From the NCBI GenBank assembly GCA_020354125.1, contig CP070643.1, positions 1,597,333 to 1,661,332 on the forward strand: DNA of 64,000 bases, read 5' to 3'. The stretch's first letter is position 1, and each line of letters begins with the position of its first letter. A model generated the notes under the pieces. The model was not told where the DNA came from. It did no database searches and was given only the letters and a program-made list of their open reading frames with translations. This document shows positions 26,174 to 36,700 of this stretch, in pieces. The position numbers and the translations under genes are program-made. Origin of the DNA: Betaproteobacteria bacterium (lineage in GTDB: Bacteria > Pseudomonadota > Gammaproteobacteria > Burkholderiales > Eutrophovitaceae).

Positions 26174-27448
26174 TTAGAAGTAAATCTGCGCGCGGAGATC
26201 GACCCGGGTTTCCTTATCAACAGTGTTCCCGGCGGCATCGACAAACGGCACCTCGAATTTGTTCTCCACCCAGTTCAGCAGGAAACGGGTGTACTGATTC
26301 GGGATCCACTTGATTCCGGCCGTTGTACTTTCAACGTTGTTTTCCGTTGGATCGTCGGAGGCAATGGGAAGCCTTCCTAAATCCGTCTCGGAGAACCGCA
26401 CACCGACTTCCCAGGCGCCCCAGCCGCCTTTGTGCAGCGGCTTGAGCGGCTTGATGGTTCGCATGCCGGTGAGCCGGTAATTGTCGGCGTATTGCTCGCC
26501 GGTAATCAACCAAACCAGTGAGACATAGGACGCTTTGGCGTCAGCCAAACCCGACCCTTCATCGAAGTCGACGTCCGCATACTCACCCTGCAGCTTGAGC
26601 GGGCCCCATGCGCCGACGCCTTCATATTGGACAGTTGTGCGATCAAATTCGGTCCCGGCCGTGTCAAAAGCGCCATCGCGCCAGTTAAGACCGAAGTGCA
26701 GTACACCCTTGTCCCAGTTGGCGAGCGGTGCGAAGTTCACCGCGCCGCGGGCAATCGTGTCCTTCTTGTCGACTTCCGGCGCATTTTGCCGTCCGGAACC
26801 GTTTGAATAACCCAAGCCATACCAGAATACTTTCTTTTTCGGCTCACCGTAGACCATCACACCGAGGTCCTTGCCCGGCTCATACTCGTCGGTGAACGGC
26901 CGCTCCATGAAGTCGACGAAGCGCGAGCTGGTCAGCTGTGAAAAGCCGAGCGGGAACTTGAAGTGACCAGCGCGCGCCTGAATCGAACCGCTCCACTTGT
27001 AGTTCAGGTAGGCATACTCGACCCGGCTCCTGGCCAGATCGTGGGTCAGTTCGTAGGTCCAGTTCTTGAGGAACTTACCTTTGACACCGAGGTAGGCGCG
27101 ACGCAACTGGAACCTGTCGATTTCTCTGGCAGCAATCGGGTTACCGTCTGAGTCTTCGATTTCTGTGGGAAGATCCGTAGAACGGTAATCCAATTGCACG
27201 CGGCCGTGCAGCTGGATGCCGAATTGCCCGTCCTTGCTTTCCCATTTCACGCCTTTTTTGAAACTGCCGACCATGTCATACGGGTCTTCTTCCTTCTTGA
27301 CCTCGTTGTACTCTTCCTCGGTCAGCACGCCTTTTTCGTAAAGCTTGTCAGCCAGGTCATCGGCCAGCGCCGGGGCTGCAGCGCAGCCAAACATGGCGCA
27401 TATCCAAGCCGCGAGAACGAGCCTTTTCGCTTCATTCGTAGGTTGCAT
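26174..27448 (-). CDS. OprO/OprP-like phosphate-selective porin family protein
   Basis: 424-residue outer-membrane porin. A Sec signal peptide (LVLAAWICAMFGCAAAPALA) is followed by a short EF-like acidic segment (KGVLTEEEYNEVKKEED) and then an OprO/P-type 16-strand barrel starting at GIQLHGRVQLDY and ending in the aromatic-terminated RAQIYF. Alternating aromatic/polar strands are visible throughout. The ATG at 27448 has AGGGAG upstream and was preferred over a longer frame from 27589. Family members take up phosphate or pyrophosphate in P starvation, which would fit the nearby phoBR genes, but many homologues carry other anions. Confidence 0.88.
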   Translation of the reverse strand: MQPTNEAKRLVLAAWICAMFGCAAAPALADDLADKLYEKGVLTEEEYNEVKKEEDPYDMVGSFKKGVKWESKDGQFGIQLHGRVQLDYRSTDLPTEIEDSDGNPIAAREIDRFQLRRAYLGVKGKFLKNWTYELTHDLARSRVEYAYLNYKWSGSIQARAGHFKFPLGFSQLTSSRFVDFMERPFTDEYEPGKDLGVMVYGEPKKKVFWYGLGYSNGSGRQNAPEVDKKDTIARGAVNFAPLANWDKGVLHFGLNWRDGAFDTAGTEFDRTTVQYEGVGAWGPLKLQGEYADVDFDEGSGLADAKASYVSLVWLITGEQYADNYRLTGMRTIKPLKPLHKGGWGAWEVGVRFSETDLGRLPIASDDPTENNVESTTAGIKWIPNQYTRFLLNWVENKFEVPFVDAAGNTVDKETRVDLRAQIYF

Positions 27449-27565
27449 TTGAATCTCCCTGATACGGAAACGGTGTCGATTGTTGAATCCGGCCTGCGGA
27501 CCGGGTCGACGTAGGCAGGGCGCAGCCCCGCACCTGCGACGGACTGGTGCATTGTCGCGATCGAA

Positions 27566-27590
27566 TGTGACAGTTTGATTAAATGTCACG
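27566..27590. promoter_or_regulatory. Inverted GTGACA/TGTCAC pair upstream of the porin gene
   Basis: TGTGACA (27566-27572) and TGTCACG (27584-27590) form an inverted pair of sites that resemble half-sites of a PHO box (CTGTCAC). PHO boxes are normally direct repeats 11 bp apart, so this is only a weak candidate for control by PhoB. Confidence 0.3.
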
Positions 27591-27593
27591 AAC

Positions 27594-27609
27594 GGGGCTG
27601 AACAGCCCC
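27594..27609 (-). terminator. Hairpin after ubiB
   Basis: GGGGCT-GAAC-AGCCCC is a perfect 6-bp stem 12 bp past the ubiB stop. No T-run follows on the minus strand, so any termination would be weak. Confidence 0.4.
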
Positions 27610-27620
27610 ACCGCGTTGCA

Positions 27621-29144
27621 TCAGCGCAACAGTAGGACCAAAAGCACGACTGTAGCCGCCGCCAGAGAGATGCTAATCACTGTCAGCAGCACATTGATCT
27701 TGCGATATATTTTGTTCTGCTCGCGCAAGTCGGTGGCGCCGTCATCGGCGTCTTTCTGGGACAGGTAGGAATGCAACAGTCGCGGTAACTGCGGCAGTAG
27801 TGACACCCAGTACGGGGCTTCCTGACGCAGGTTGGCAACCAGACCCTGCAGTCCGATCTGCTCCGACATCCAGCGTTCGAGGTAAGGTTTTGCCGTTTGC
27901 CAGAGATCCAGTTCCGGATCGAGTTCGCGCCCGAGTCCTTCTATATTGAGCAGTGTCTTCTGCAGCAAAACCAGCTGCGGCTGGATCTCCACATTGAACT
28001 GTCGCGACGTCTGAAACAGACGCAACAGCAGCTTGCCGAACGAGATGTCTTTCAGGGGCCTGTCGAATATCGGCTCACACACGGCGCGAATCGCCGATTC
28101 GAACTCGTCAACGCGGGTATCCGCCGGCACCCAGCCGGCGTCGATGTGCGCCTGTGCCACCCGCCGGTAATCGCGACGGAAGAACGCCAAAAAGTTCTGC
28201 GCCAGGTAGTTCTTGTCGACATCAGTCAGTGTGCCCATGATGCCAAAGTCCAGCGCGACGTAACGCCCGTCCGGCGCGACGAGGATATTGCCGGGATGCA
28301 TGTCGGCATGAAAGAAACCGTCGCGAAACACCTGGGTGAAGAAAATCTCGACGCCAGCGCTGGCCAAGCGCTTGATATCGATGCCTTGGCCGCGAAGCTG
28401 CTCGACCTGACTGATCGGGGTGCCGGACATGCGCTGCATGACCATGACCTCGTTCGCGCAATAGTCCCAATACACCTCGGGTACTGCCAGCAGCGGCGAA
28501 TCAGGAAAGTTGCGGCGCAACTGGCTGGCGTTGGCCGCCTCGCGCATCAGATCGAGTTCCTCATCCAGGTGCCGGCGGAATTCGCCGACCACTTCGCGCG
28601 GCTTGAGCCGCCTGCCGTCGGCCGAGAGTCGCTCGACCATTGCCGCGGCAGTCATCAGCAACCCGACATCATGCTCGATTGTCTTTTCAATCCCGGGACG
28701 CAGTACCTTGACCGCAACCTCTCTTCCATCTTGCAGCGTCGCGAAATGCACCTGTGCAACAGAGGCGCTGGCAACCACGACCGGATCGAATTCGGCAAAC
28801 ACTTCTCCATTACGGTCGGCGTAGACGCGCTCCAGGATCTGCTGCACCTGGTCATAAGGGAACGGTGGCACACGGTCCTGTAACAGCGCCAGTTCATCGG
28901 CAATGTCGGGGGGAATGAGGTCACGACGGGTCGACAGTACCTGGCCGAACTTGACGAAGATCGGGCCAAGGTTCTCCAGCGCCATGCGCAGCCGCTCGCC
29001 GCGCGGTCGCTTCAGCGGGCGCCAGAAAAACAAGCTCCTAACCGGCACGCGCAACAAACGCAGACTGCCGTGCTCCAGCGCAAATTCGTCCAACCCGAAG
29101 CGCAGCGATACGAAGAGTATGTTCAGGAAACGCAGGAGCTGCAT
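27621..29144 (-). CDS. ubiB: Ubiquinone biosynthesis accessory protein UbiB (atypical kinase/ATPase)
   Basis: 507-residue ADCK/UbiB family protein needed for ubiquinone synthesis, probably extracting or presenting lipid intermediates. The KFGQ motif ([13 protein letters not shown]), the Ala-rich nucleotide loop ASASVAQVH, the lysine in VAVKVLRPG, and HADMHPGNI and LDFGIMG kinase motifs are present. Two hydrophobic helices end the protein. A longer frame reaches 29381, but that part is the antisense-like extension over ubiJ; ATG 29144 gives the usual MQLLRFLNI start. It is the last gene of ubiE-ubiJ-ubiB. Confidence 0.95.
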   Translation of the reverse strand: MQLLRFLNILFVSLRFGLDEFALEHGSLRLLRVPVRSLFFWRPLKRPRGERLRMALENLGPIFVKFGQVLSTRRDLIPPDIADELALLQDRVPPFPYDQVQQILERVYADRNGEVFAEFDPVVVASASVAQVHFATLQDGREVAVKVLRPGIEKTIEHDVGLLMTAAAMVERLSADGRRLKPREVVGEFRRHLDEELDLMREAANASQLRRNFPDSPLLAVPEVYWDYCANEVMVMQRMSGTPISQVEQLRGQGIDIKRLASAGVEIFFTQVFRDGFFHADMHPGNILVAPDGRYVALDFGIMGTLTDVDKNYLAQNFLAFFRRDYRRVAQAHIDAGWVPADTRVDEFESAIRAVCEPIFDRPLKDISFGKLLLRLFQTSRQFNVEIQPQLVLLQKTLLNIEGLGRELDPELDLWQTAKPYLERWMSEQIGLQGLVANLRQEAPYWVSLLPQLPRLLHSYLSQKDADDGATDLREQNKIYRKINVLLTVISISLAAATVVLLVLLLR

Positions 29145-29157
29145 GAGCGAATCGCAA

Positions 29158-29751
29158 TCAATGCGGCGACGATTCAGCCACGCGCTGCGCAAGTTTGTCG
29201 ATGCGCTTGTCGAGACGCTCCACAGCGTCGCGCAGTTCATCCACCTGTTCGGTGAATTCCTCGACGCATAGTCTCGTTGCGAGCACATGGCGCTCCTCAG
29301 AGAGAAATTCGGCGGCGCCTTGCGCCAACGATTGTGCCGCTTCTCCCGGCCAGGCAGAGAGTTGACGCACGCCTCGCGCAAGGCGATAGGCCACTACATC
29401 GCCGAAGACCCGGCTCAGGTCGTCCTCATAGTCCCACCGCAAATTTGCCATTACGTACGAGATCGCTGCCGCCAGCTCCATGTCGCCGTCGATGCGGGCT
29501 TCGCGCCAGGCAGCCTGCCGGTCGATCGGCCATTTTGCTGCCGCGCCCGGCGATAGCGTAACAACCAGATCGGCGGCCGCCCCAGACTCACCGGTCTCAA
29601 CATCGCCGTCTGCGGCAATTCGCAACAGCACTGCTGCCAACGGCAGTTCAATCCGAACCTGCTTGCCAGCGTGCTCGGCAAGGCGGGCGCGCGCCCACTG
29701 CGCTTGGCGCAACAAGTGTTGCGCAACAGCGACCACAACACCTTTTAGCAT
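29158..29751 (-). CDS. ubiJ: Ubiquinone biosynthesis accessory factor UbiJ
   Basis: 197-residue protein with an N-terminal SCP2 (sterol carrier-like) lipid-binding domain, visible as [35 protein letters not shown] and [13 protein letters not shown], and a C-terminal coiled coil ([25 protein letters not shown]). UbiJ scaffolds the soluble Ubi complex and brings hydrophobic intermediates to the hydroxylases. It lies between ubiE and ubiB with gaps of 43 and 13 bp, the standard order. Sequence similarity within the family is low, so context supports the name. Confidence 0.9.
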   Translation of the reverse strand: MLKGVVVAVAQHLLRQAQWARARLAEHAGKQVRIELPLAAVLLRIAADGDVETGESGAAADLVVTLSPGAAAKWPIDRQAAWREARIDGDMELAAAISYVMANLRWDYEDDLSRVFGDVVAYRLARGVRQLSAWPGEAAQSLAQGAAEFLSEERHVLATRLCVEEFTEQVDELRDAVERLDKRIDKLAQRVAESSPH

Positions 29752-29794
29752 CGCCGGCCGTTCGGCATGACCAGCCGTTTAGAATACTGCGATG

Positions 29795-30529
29795 TCACGT
29801 CTTGAATCCGCGATGTAGTGCCACGACGCCGGCACTCAGGTTGAAGTAATCGACGCGATCAAAGCCGGCGTCGCGCAACATGTTGGCCAGTTCCGCTTGC
29901 GAAGGATGTACGCGAATCGACTCGGCAAGATAGCGATAGCTGTCGGCGTCGTTCGCGACCAGTTTGCCAAGCAGCGGCAACACCCTGAAAGAGTAAGCGT
30001 CATACAAAGGCTTGAGTGGCTTCCAAACCTGCGAAAACTCGAGCACCAGCAAACGCCCCCCAGGGCGCAAGACCCGCAGCATTTCCTTAAGCGCGATGTC
30101 TTTATGCGTCATATTGCGCAAACCAAATGCCACGGTGACGCAGTCGAAATAATCAGCCGGATATGGCAGTTTCTCGCCATCACATCGAACTGCAGGCAAG
30201 GCGTACCCGGCGTCGAGCAAGCGATCGCGGCCACGCGCCAACATGTCGGCATTGACATCGGTGAGCCAGACCTGACCGGCTTGACCGGCACGTCTGGCCA
30301 GCAAAACCGCCAAGTCACCAGTCCCTCCGGCGACGTCGAGCACCCGCGCGCCTTCCTTTACCCCTGTCAATTGCACGGCGAAGCGCTTCCACAAGCGATG
30401 CAGGCCGGCCGACATCAGGTCGTTCATCAGATCGTAACGATCAGCGACGGAGCTGAACACATCGGCAACTTTGGCGGCTTTCTGTTCTTCGTCTACGTTC
30501 TCAAATCCGAAATGAGTGGTCTTGGTCAT
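29795..30529 (-). CDS. ubiE: Ubiquinone/menaquinone C-methyltransferase UbiE
   Basis: 244-residue class I SAM methyltransferase that C-methylates the benzoquinol or naphthoquinol ring. Family markers are [17 protein letters not shown] at the N-terminus, [17 protein letters not shown], the SAM motif [15 protein letters not shown], and [32 protein letters not shown] (markers FGLRNMTHK and [13 protein letters not shown]). Length is normal (251 in E. coli). It heads the ubi genes after a DUF971 gene 18 bp upstream. Confidence 0.97.
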   Translation of the reverse strand: MTKTTHFGFENVDEEQKAAKVADVFSSVADRYDLMNDLMSAGLHRLWKRFAVQLTGVKEGARVLDVAGGTGDLAVLLARRAGQAGQVWLTDVNADMLARGRDRLLDAGYALPAVRCDGEKLPYPADYFDCVTVAFGLRNMTHKDIALKEMLRVLRPGGRLLVLEFSQVWKPLKPLYDAYSFRVLPLLGKLVANDADSYRYLAESIRVHPSQAELANMLRDAGFDRVDYFNLSAGVVALHRGFKT

Positions 30530-30547
30530 CGGCTAACAGTCTCACGC

Positions 30548-30922
30548 TCAAGCATCACGGCTGGCGCCGGCTTTGTCGAGACGCTCCAGATAGTCCTGCC
30601 ACAGTGCGTCGTGGTCGACGCCGAGCGTGTATAGATAATCCCACGAGTACAGCCCGGAATCGTGTCCGTCACTGAATACCAGTTTCACGGCATAGTTACC
30701 GACCGGCTCGACCGCCACAATATTGACCTCCCGCTTGCCGGTTTGCAGCACCTCCTGCCCAACACCATGGCCGCGGACCTCGGCGGACGGAGACAGCACC
30801 CGCAAGAACTCGCACGGCAAACTGAACCTTTTGCCATCATCGAACGCGATTTCCAGAATACGTGACTGCTGGTGGAGGATGATGTCGGTCGGGCGGCGAT
30901 TCCCGGTTTGCGCGTCAGTCAC
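30548..30922 (-). CDS. DUF971 domain protein (gamma-butyrobetaine hydroxylase-like N-terminal domain)
   Basis: 124-residue single-domain protein of the DUF971/GBBH-like N-terminal family. The pattern of LEIAFDDGKRFSLPCEFLRV and YAVKLVFSDGHDSGLYSWDYLYTLG is diagnostic. In gamma- and betaproteobacteria this gene is often found next to ubiE, sometimes with hslVU, as here for ubiE. Its biochemical role is unknown; the fold is a small zinc- or iron-binding type in eukaryotic enzymes, but no full metal site is visible here. Confidence 0.88.
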   Translation of the reverse strand: MTDAQTGNRRPTDIILHQQSRILEIAFDDGKRFSLPCEFLRVLSPSAEVRGHGVGQEVLQTGKREVNIVAVEPVGNYAVKLVFSDGHDSGLYSWDYLYTLGVDHDALWQDYLERLDKAGASRDA

Positions 30923-31008
30923 TTAGAGTTTCCGGTCATATGGATGCATCCAGACCGCGATCATACCGGCTCGGGCGGTTTGAGAAATAAATCAGCCGTG
31001 TATGCCGG

Positions 31009-31045
31009 TTGTCACAGATTTGCAACATTTCCTTCATACTATACC
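31009..31045 (+). promoter_or_regulatory. Candidate PHO box and -10 of phoB
   Basis: TTGTCAC-AGAT-TTGCAAC (31009-31026) is a pair of 7-bp direct half-sites 11 bp apart, as in PHO boxes (CTGTCAT or CTGTCAC). The second half-site is weak. TATACC at 31040-31045 lies 13 bp downstream and could be the -10. Autoregulation of phoB by PhoB-P would be expected. Confidence 0.4.
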
Positions 31046-31076
31046 TGGTCGTTAAAGGTGAAGCTGATCGTCAACG

Positions 31077-31763
31077 ATGTCCGCAACCATACTGGTTGTT
31101 GAAGATGAGCCCGCGATCCAGGAGCTGATTGCCTACAACCTCAGGCAGGCGGGCCACCAGCCGTTATGCGCCGACAGTGCCGAACAGGCGCTGCGACTGG
31201 TCTCTAACGCGCTGCCCGATCTGGTTCTGCTCGACTGGATGCTGCCAGGCGCGAGTGGCATCGAGGTAGCGCGTCGCCTTCGCGGCGACAAGCGCACCCG
31301 CGCCATTCCGATCATTATGCTGACCGCCCGTTCCGAGGAGCAGGACAAGCTGCTCGGCCTCGATACCGGCGCTGACGACTACATCACCAAACCGTTTTCG
31401 CCACGCGAGCTAAATGCGCGTATCAAAGCAGTCCTCAGGCGCCGCGCGCCGCAAATGACCGACGATGTGGTGGAGATCAGCGGACTGCGCCTCGACCCGG
31501 TCGGTCACCGCGTCACCGGTAACGGCGAGAATATCAACCTCGGCCCGACCGAGTTCCGCCTGCTGCATTTCCTGCTGACCCACCCCCAGCGGGTCCACTC
31601 ACGAGCCCAGCTGCTCGACAACGTATGGGGCGACCATGTGTTTGTCGAAGAGCGGACCGTCGACGTACATATCCGCCGCTTGCGAAAAGCGCTCGAGCCG
31701 GAACGTATGGACCGACTGATTCAGACCGTGCGCGGCACTGGCTATCGTCTGTCCGCCTCCTGA
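31077..31763 (+). CDS. phoB: Phosphate regulon response regulator PhoB
   Basis: 228-residue OmpR-family regulator. The receiver domain has the acidic pair ED/E at 9-11, the phosphorylated Asp53 in LVLLDWMLPG and Lys105 in YITKPFSP. The C-terminal winged-helix domain (~130-225) has LGPTEFRLLHFLLTHP and RTVDVHIRRLRKAL. Length and both domains match PhoB (229 in E. coli), and the partner kinase follows. It is divergent from the DUF971 gene across 154 bp containing the candidate PHO box. Confidence 0.95.
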   Translation: MSATILVVEDEPAIQELIAYNLRQAGHQPLCADSAEQALRLVSNALPDLVLLDWMLPGASGIEVARRLRGDKRTRAIPIIMLTARSEEQDKLLGLDTGADDYITKPFSPRELNARIKAVLRRRAPQMTDDVVEISGLRLDPVGHRVTGNGENINLGPTEFRLLHFLLTHPQRVHSRAQLLDNVWGDHVFVEERTVDVHIRRLRKALEPERMDRLIQTVRGTGYRLSAS

Positions 31764-31770
31764 GGCTGGC

Positions 31771-31825
31771 GCCGCCACCGCGCTTAATGACGGCGGCACA
31801 TTGCCGGTGTATTAGGTTTTTTTTT
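31771..31825 (+). terminator. Possible attenuator between phoB and phoR
   Basis: GCCGCC and GGCGGC (about 31771-31797) can pair across 15 nt, and a smaller CGGCA/TGCCG stem overlaps the second arm. A run of nine T follows at 31817-31825. The stem-to-T distance is long (about 12-20 nt), so termination would be partial at best. phoR starts 37 bp later. Confidence 0.35.
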
Positions 31826-31862
31826 GGGATAATCCGGGTATCGACCTGTAAGGGATATCGAT

Positions 31863-33212
31863 TTGACGCGTCTGTGGGGCAGGCCGCTTTGGACCGTGAT
31901 CCTTCTCTGCGCGGCTGCGCTGGTTGTGTGGCCAATCTTCGGACATACCGCGGCGCTCTTCGCCCTGGTGATAGCACTGTTAATTGTCCTGCTTCACCAC
32001 ATTTACCACCTTTCTTTACTGCACACTTGGCTTCGTCAGTCGCGCGCTGCCGATGTGCCTGTGGGTAGCGGTTCCTGGGAGTACATCTTTGCCTACCTGG
32101 TGCGCCTGCTCAAGCGGCAGCGTGCCAGCGAATTCAGCCTTTCCAAAGCGCTCGGTCGATTTGAGCGAGCCGGGGAAGTATTTCCGGAAGCAGTGGTGTT
32201 GCTCGGCGACAACGACCAAATCGTCTGGTGCAATCCGCGTGCCGAGACCTATTTTGGCTTGCGTTTGAAACGCGATCGCGGCGCGCAGATCACTTACATC
32301 CTGCGCCAGCCGCAGTTTTCGGCGTACCTGCAATCGGGCAAGATTTCGAAGCCTTTGTCGCTTCGTCTGATGGCCAATGCCGGCGATCGCGTCGTCCTGA
32401 TACAAATGGTGCCGTACGGCAACTCGCAAAAGTTGCTGCTAGGTCGCGACATCACGTATTGGGAACGACTCGAGACGACGCGCCGCGATTTCATCGCCAA
32501 TGTCTCTCACGAATTGCGCACGCCATTGACCGTAGTGCAGGGGTTTCTCGAGACACTCGAGGATTCCCACGCGAGTGATCCGCAGTTCGTCGAACGCGGC
32601 ATCAAGCTGATGTCAGAACAGACGCAGCGAATGACGCGACTGGTCAATGATCTGCTGACCTTGTCGCGACTCGAAAGTACGAGCGGTGCACCAAGTCACG
32701 ATAAGGTAAACGTTCCGGGACTGGTGCAGTCGCTACAGCATGAAGCGCAGGCATTGTCCGCCGGACGCCATACTATAAGTGCCGAGATCAAAACTGACGA
32801 CTGGCTGCTCGGCAGCGTGGACGAATTGCAAAGTGCCTTTGGCAACCTGGTCAGCAACGCAGTTCGTTACACGCCGCCCGGCGGCAAGATCGAACTCATA
32901 TGGGAACGCGAGGATAGCAACCCGGTCTTCACCGTCAAGGACAACGGCATCGGCATCGAGCCGCAGCACCTTGCTAGACTAACCGAACGTTTCTACCGGG
33001 TCGACAAGAGTCGCTCGCGCGAGACAGGCGGTACCGGGCTGGGCCTCGCAATCGTCAAGCATGTCACCAATCGCCATCAAGGGCAGCTCAAAATCGACAG
33101 CTCGCCCGGAAAGGGCAGTGTGTTCAGCATCACTTTCCCCGACACGCGAATCACCAACGCGCGCAAATCCGGACCCATGCCCGTGGCGGCGGCAAACTCA
33201 CAAAATACCTGA
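31863..33212 (+). CDS. phoR: Phosphate regulon sensor histidine kinase PhoR
   Basis: 449-residue membrane kinase. Two N-terminal membrane helices (~10-28 and 30-46), a short linker, a PAS domain (~95-200), then the H-box FIANVSHELRTPL with His216, N-box NAVRYTPPGG, G1 DNGIGI and G2 GGTGLGLAIVKH. This layout, with no large periplasmic domain, is that of PhoR, which senses phosphate through the Pst-PhoU system. TTG 31863 is the only start that gives the full membrane region, with AAGGGA 8-9 bp upstream. No pst or phoU genes are in the window. Confidence 0.94.
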   Translation: MTRLWGRPLWTVILLCAAALVVWPIFGHTAALFALVIALLIVLLHHIYHLSLLHTWLRQSRAADVPVGSGSWEYIFAYLVRLLKRQRASEFSLSKALGRFERAGEVFPEAVVLLGDNDQIVWCNPRAETYFGLRLKRDRGAQITYILRQPQFSAYLQSGKISKPLSLRLMANAGDRVVLIQMVPYGNSQKLLLGRDITYWERLETTRRDFIANVSHELRTPLTVVQGFLETLEDSHASDPQFVERGIKLMSEQTQRMTRLVNDLLTLSRLESTSGAPSHDKVNVPGLVQSLQHEAQALSAGRHTISAEIKTDDWLLGSVDELQSAFGNLVSNAVRYTPPGGKIELIWEREDSNPVFTVKDNGIGIEPQHLARLTERFYRVDKSRSRETGGTGLGLAIVKHVTNRHQGQLKIDSSPGKGSVFSITFPDTRITNARKSGPMPVAAANSQNT

Positions 33213-33249
33213 ACGACTGCTCTGCGAGTGCCGGCGGTACGGTGACCAG

Positions 33250-33672
33250 CTAGCCGAGCTGATCCACCAACGCATCGTGAAAGCGGGCCCAATAACCATC
33301 GGGCAACGTCTGAGCTGTTCCCGCAGTTCTGCTTCCCCACACCGGATTCGGGTAATGCGGATCGAGCCGAAAACGGGGAATCACGTGCCAGTGCACGTGT
33401 GCCACCATGTTGCCGAAACAGGCGAGATTGATTTTCTCCGGTTCGAGAAACTTGCGTTGCGCCTGTTCAACAGCAAACACGATACGCATCATTTCGTCCC
33501 GTTCAGACTCGTTCAAGTCCGTCATCTCACGTGCGTGCCGCTGCAGGATGACCCGGCAAAAAGCCGGATGATCTTCGTCATTGACGTTGACCACACGTGC
33601 CAGCGAGTTTGACCAGACGATTTCACCGCCAGGTTCACGACAGAATACGCAAGCCTTCTTTGGTTCAGTCAT
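33250..33672 (-). CDS. HIT family protein
   Basis: 140-residue histidine-triad nucleotide-binding protein. The triad HVHWHVIP (H92, H94, H96) is present, and the N-terminal CVFC (C8, C11) may bind zinc. It resembles the small HIT hydrolases of gammaproteobacteria (AMP-lysine or dinucleotide hydrolases). A longer frame extends to 33837, over the end of the next gene; ATG 33672 gives the conserved start. Convergent with phoR (37 bp). Confidence 0.9.
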   Translation of the reverse strand: MTEPKKACVFCREPGGEIVWSNSLARVVNVNDEDHPAFCRVILQRHAREMTDLNESERDEMMRIVFAVEQAQRKFLEPEKINLACFGNMVAHVHWHVIPRFRLDPHYPNPVWGSRTAGTAQTLPDGYWARFHDALVDQLG

Positions 33673-33709
33673 TTTCTTCCACCTAGCAGCCCTAGTGCTA
33701 CAACTGGCG

Positions 33710-36700
33710 CTACAACAAGACTCGTTCGATGCCGCCGCGGTTGGCTTGCGCGACATACTGCGCCATCCAATCCGCGCCGAGCAGATGCCTGGCCATTTCG
33801 ACGACGATATAGTCCGCCTCGACGCCGGTATCGTCACGGTAGCGTGACAGACCCTGCAGACACGAGGGACAGGAGGTCAGAACCTTGATATCGCCTTCGC
33901 CTTGCTGCGCGCGAATCGCTTCGACACCCTTGCTCATTTCCTCCTGTTTGCGAAAACGCACTTGTGTCGACACATCCGGCCGAGCGAGTGCCAGCGTCCC
34001 GGACTCACCGCAGCAGCGGTCATTCGGATCAACTTGGGTTCCCATCAGATCATTGACAACCTTTGCAGGCTGATAGGTTTTCATCGGCGTATGGCAGGGA
34101 TCATGATACATGTAGCGAACACCGCTCACGCCTTCGAGTTGTACACCTTTTTCGAGCAGATACTCATGGATGTCGAGCAGCCGACAACCGGGAAAGATCT
34201 TGTCGAATTCATAATGCTGTAACTGGTCCATGCAAGTGCCACACGAGACGATGACCGTCTTGATGTCGAGGTAGTTGAGAGTGTTGGCCACGCGGTGAAA
34301 CAGCACTCGGTTGTCGGTGATGATTTTCTGGCCACGATCCTCCTGACCCGCCGCAGTCTGTGGATAACCGCAACACAGGTAACCCGGTGGCAACACTGTA
34401 ATCGCTCCGGTCTCATAGAGCATCGCCTGCGTCGCCAGTCCGACCTGGCTGAAAAGCCGCTCACTACCGCAACCGGGGAAATAGAACACCGCGTCGGCAT
34501 CATCATGGGCTTTCCCCGGATTACGTATCACCGGCACGATTCGGGCATCCTCCACATCGAGCAGCGCGCGCGCGGTCTTCTTCGGCAAACCGCCGGGCAT
34601 CGGCTTGTTGACGAAATGAATCACCTGCGCCTTGATTGGCGCCTTGCCCACGGTCGCCGGCGGGCGGGTTACCTGTTTCCTCAGTAAGCCGCCCCACTTC
34701 GCCATCCGGTAAGCCAACTGTTGCAGCTTGTAACCGAAACCGATCATCAAGGAGCGAGCCAGTTTGATGGTCGCCGGGTCGGTCGCATTGAGCAGCAACA
34801 GGGCAGCCGAGGTGCCCGGGTTGAATCTATTCTTGCCGTGCTTGCGCAAAAAGTTGCGCATCGCGATCGATACGTCACCAAAGTCAATGTTCACCGGACA
34901 CGGATTCAGGCACTTGTGGCAGACCGTGCAGTGCTCGGCAACATCAGCAAATTCGTCAAAGTGCATTAACGATACGCCGCGACGCGTCTGCTCCTCATAC
35001 AAGAATGCCTCGATCAACAGTGACGTCGACAGGATCTTGTTGCGCGGGCTGTACAATAGATTGGCGCGCGGCACATGGGTCGAGCACACCGGCTTGCACT
35101 TACCGCAACGCAGACAGTCCTTGATTGAATCCGATATTTCGCCGATCTCGCTTTGTTCGAGAATCAGACTTTCGAGTTCGAGCAGGCTGAAACTGGGAGT
35201 GTAGGCGCGCTCGAGATTGGCGCCCGGTAGCAGCTTGCCCTTGTTGAACCGTCCCTCCGGGTCAACACGCTCTTTGTATGTCTCGAAGCCCCGCAGATCG
35301 GCGCGATCGAGATAGTCCAGCTTGGTAATGCCGATGCCGTGTTCACCAGAGATGACGCCCTCGAGCCGGTGTGCCAGCTGCATGACCCGCGACACCGCGG
35401 CGTTGGCTTCCTGCAGCATTAGATAATCGTCGGAGTTGACCGGGATATTGGTGTGCACATTTCCGTCACCGGCGTGCATGTGCAGAGCAATGAAGACGCG
35501 GCTCTTCAGAACGCGCTGATGTGCGGCATCGATGTCGGCACGAAGCGAGTCGAACGCGCGGCCATCGAACAGTTGCATGACCGGCTCGCGCACTTCGCTT
35601 TTCCAGGATACGCGCAAGCTGTAATCCTGCAGCGCGTGAAACACTGACCTACCGGGCTGATCATCATTTCGCTGTTCAGCCTCTGCGACGACCGTGGCTG
35701 GCGGATTGCGACCGGCTTCGCCAAGCCAAGCGGTATAGTCCGACAGCGGCGCATCCAAATGCTCAGCGAGCCATTGCCAGCAAACCCGCGCCTCACGAAT
35801 GACATTGAGCGCTGCATCACAGCGGTCGGCAAGCAATTCTTCTCCTACGCTGTCGCGGTCTTCCATGCTCATGTGTAGTTCGCCGGTTAACAACGCTTCG
35901 ACCGCGTAAAGAATTGCTAGCTTGTTCTTGAGCGACAGCTCAATGTTGATTCTTTCGATGCCGTCAGAGTATTCGCCGAGCCGCTCCAGCGGAATGACAA
36001 CATCTTCGTTGATCTTGAAAGCATTGGTATGCCGTGCAATTGCCGCCGTTCGTGCGCGGTCAAGCCAGAATTGGCGTCGCGCTTGGGCACTGACTGCTAT
36101 GAAGCCCTCGCCGTGGCGGGCGTTGGCAATACGCACTACCTGGGAGGCGGCCGCGCCGACGGCGTCATCATCGTCGCCGACGATGTCGGCCAGCAGCACC
36201 ATTTTCGGCCGGCCGCTTCGGCGCGCCTTGGCAGCATATCCGACCGCGCGTAGATACCTCTCGTCAAGGTGCTCGAGGCCTGCCAACTTGGCAGTCTGAT
36301 TGCTTTCAAGGTAATCCTTGATTTCCACAATGGACGGAACCGCCTCACCGACCGTGCCGTAGAACTCGAGGCAGACCGTGCGCGTGCACGGCGGCATGCG
36401 GTGCAGGATAAAACGCGCCGAGGTGATGAGGCCGTCACAGCCTTCTTTCTGGACACCAGGCAGTCCGCCCAGAAACTTGTCGGTGACGTCCTTACCCAAA
36501 CCGGCTTTGCGGAACTGCCGTCCGGGAATCTCCAGGATCTCCGGTTCGGATAAGGGCTTCTTGCCATCCGCCGCAAAACGGCTGAGCCGAAATTGTGCGA
36601 TGCCGGCGTTGTGGATCTTTCCCAGGTTGTGCCCGACGCGCTCGACCAGCAGCCAGTTTCCGTCCGGGCTCAACATTTTCCACGAAGCGAGGTTGTCCAC

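Noticed and set aside
27897..28883. 328-codon plus-strand ORF over ubiB
   Set aside because: Antisense shadow of ubiB with no recognisable domain or ribosome-binding site.
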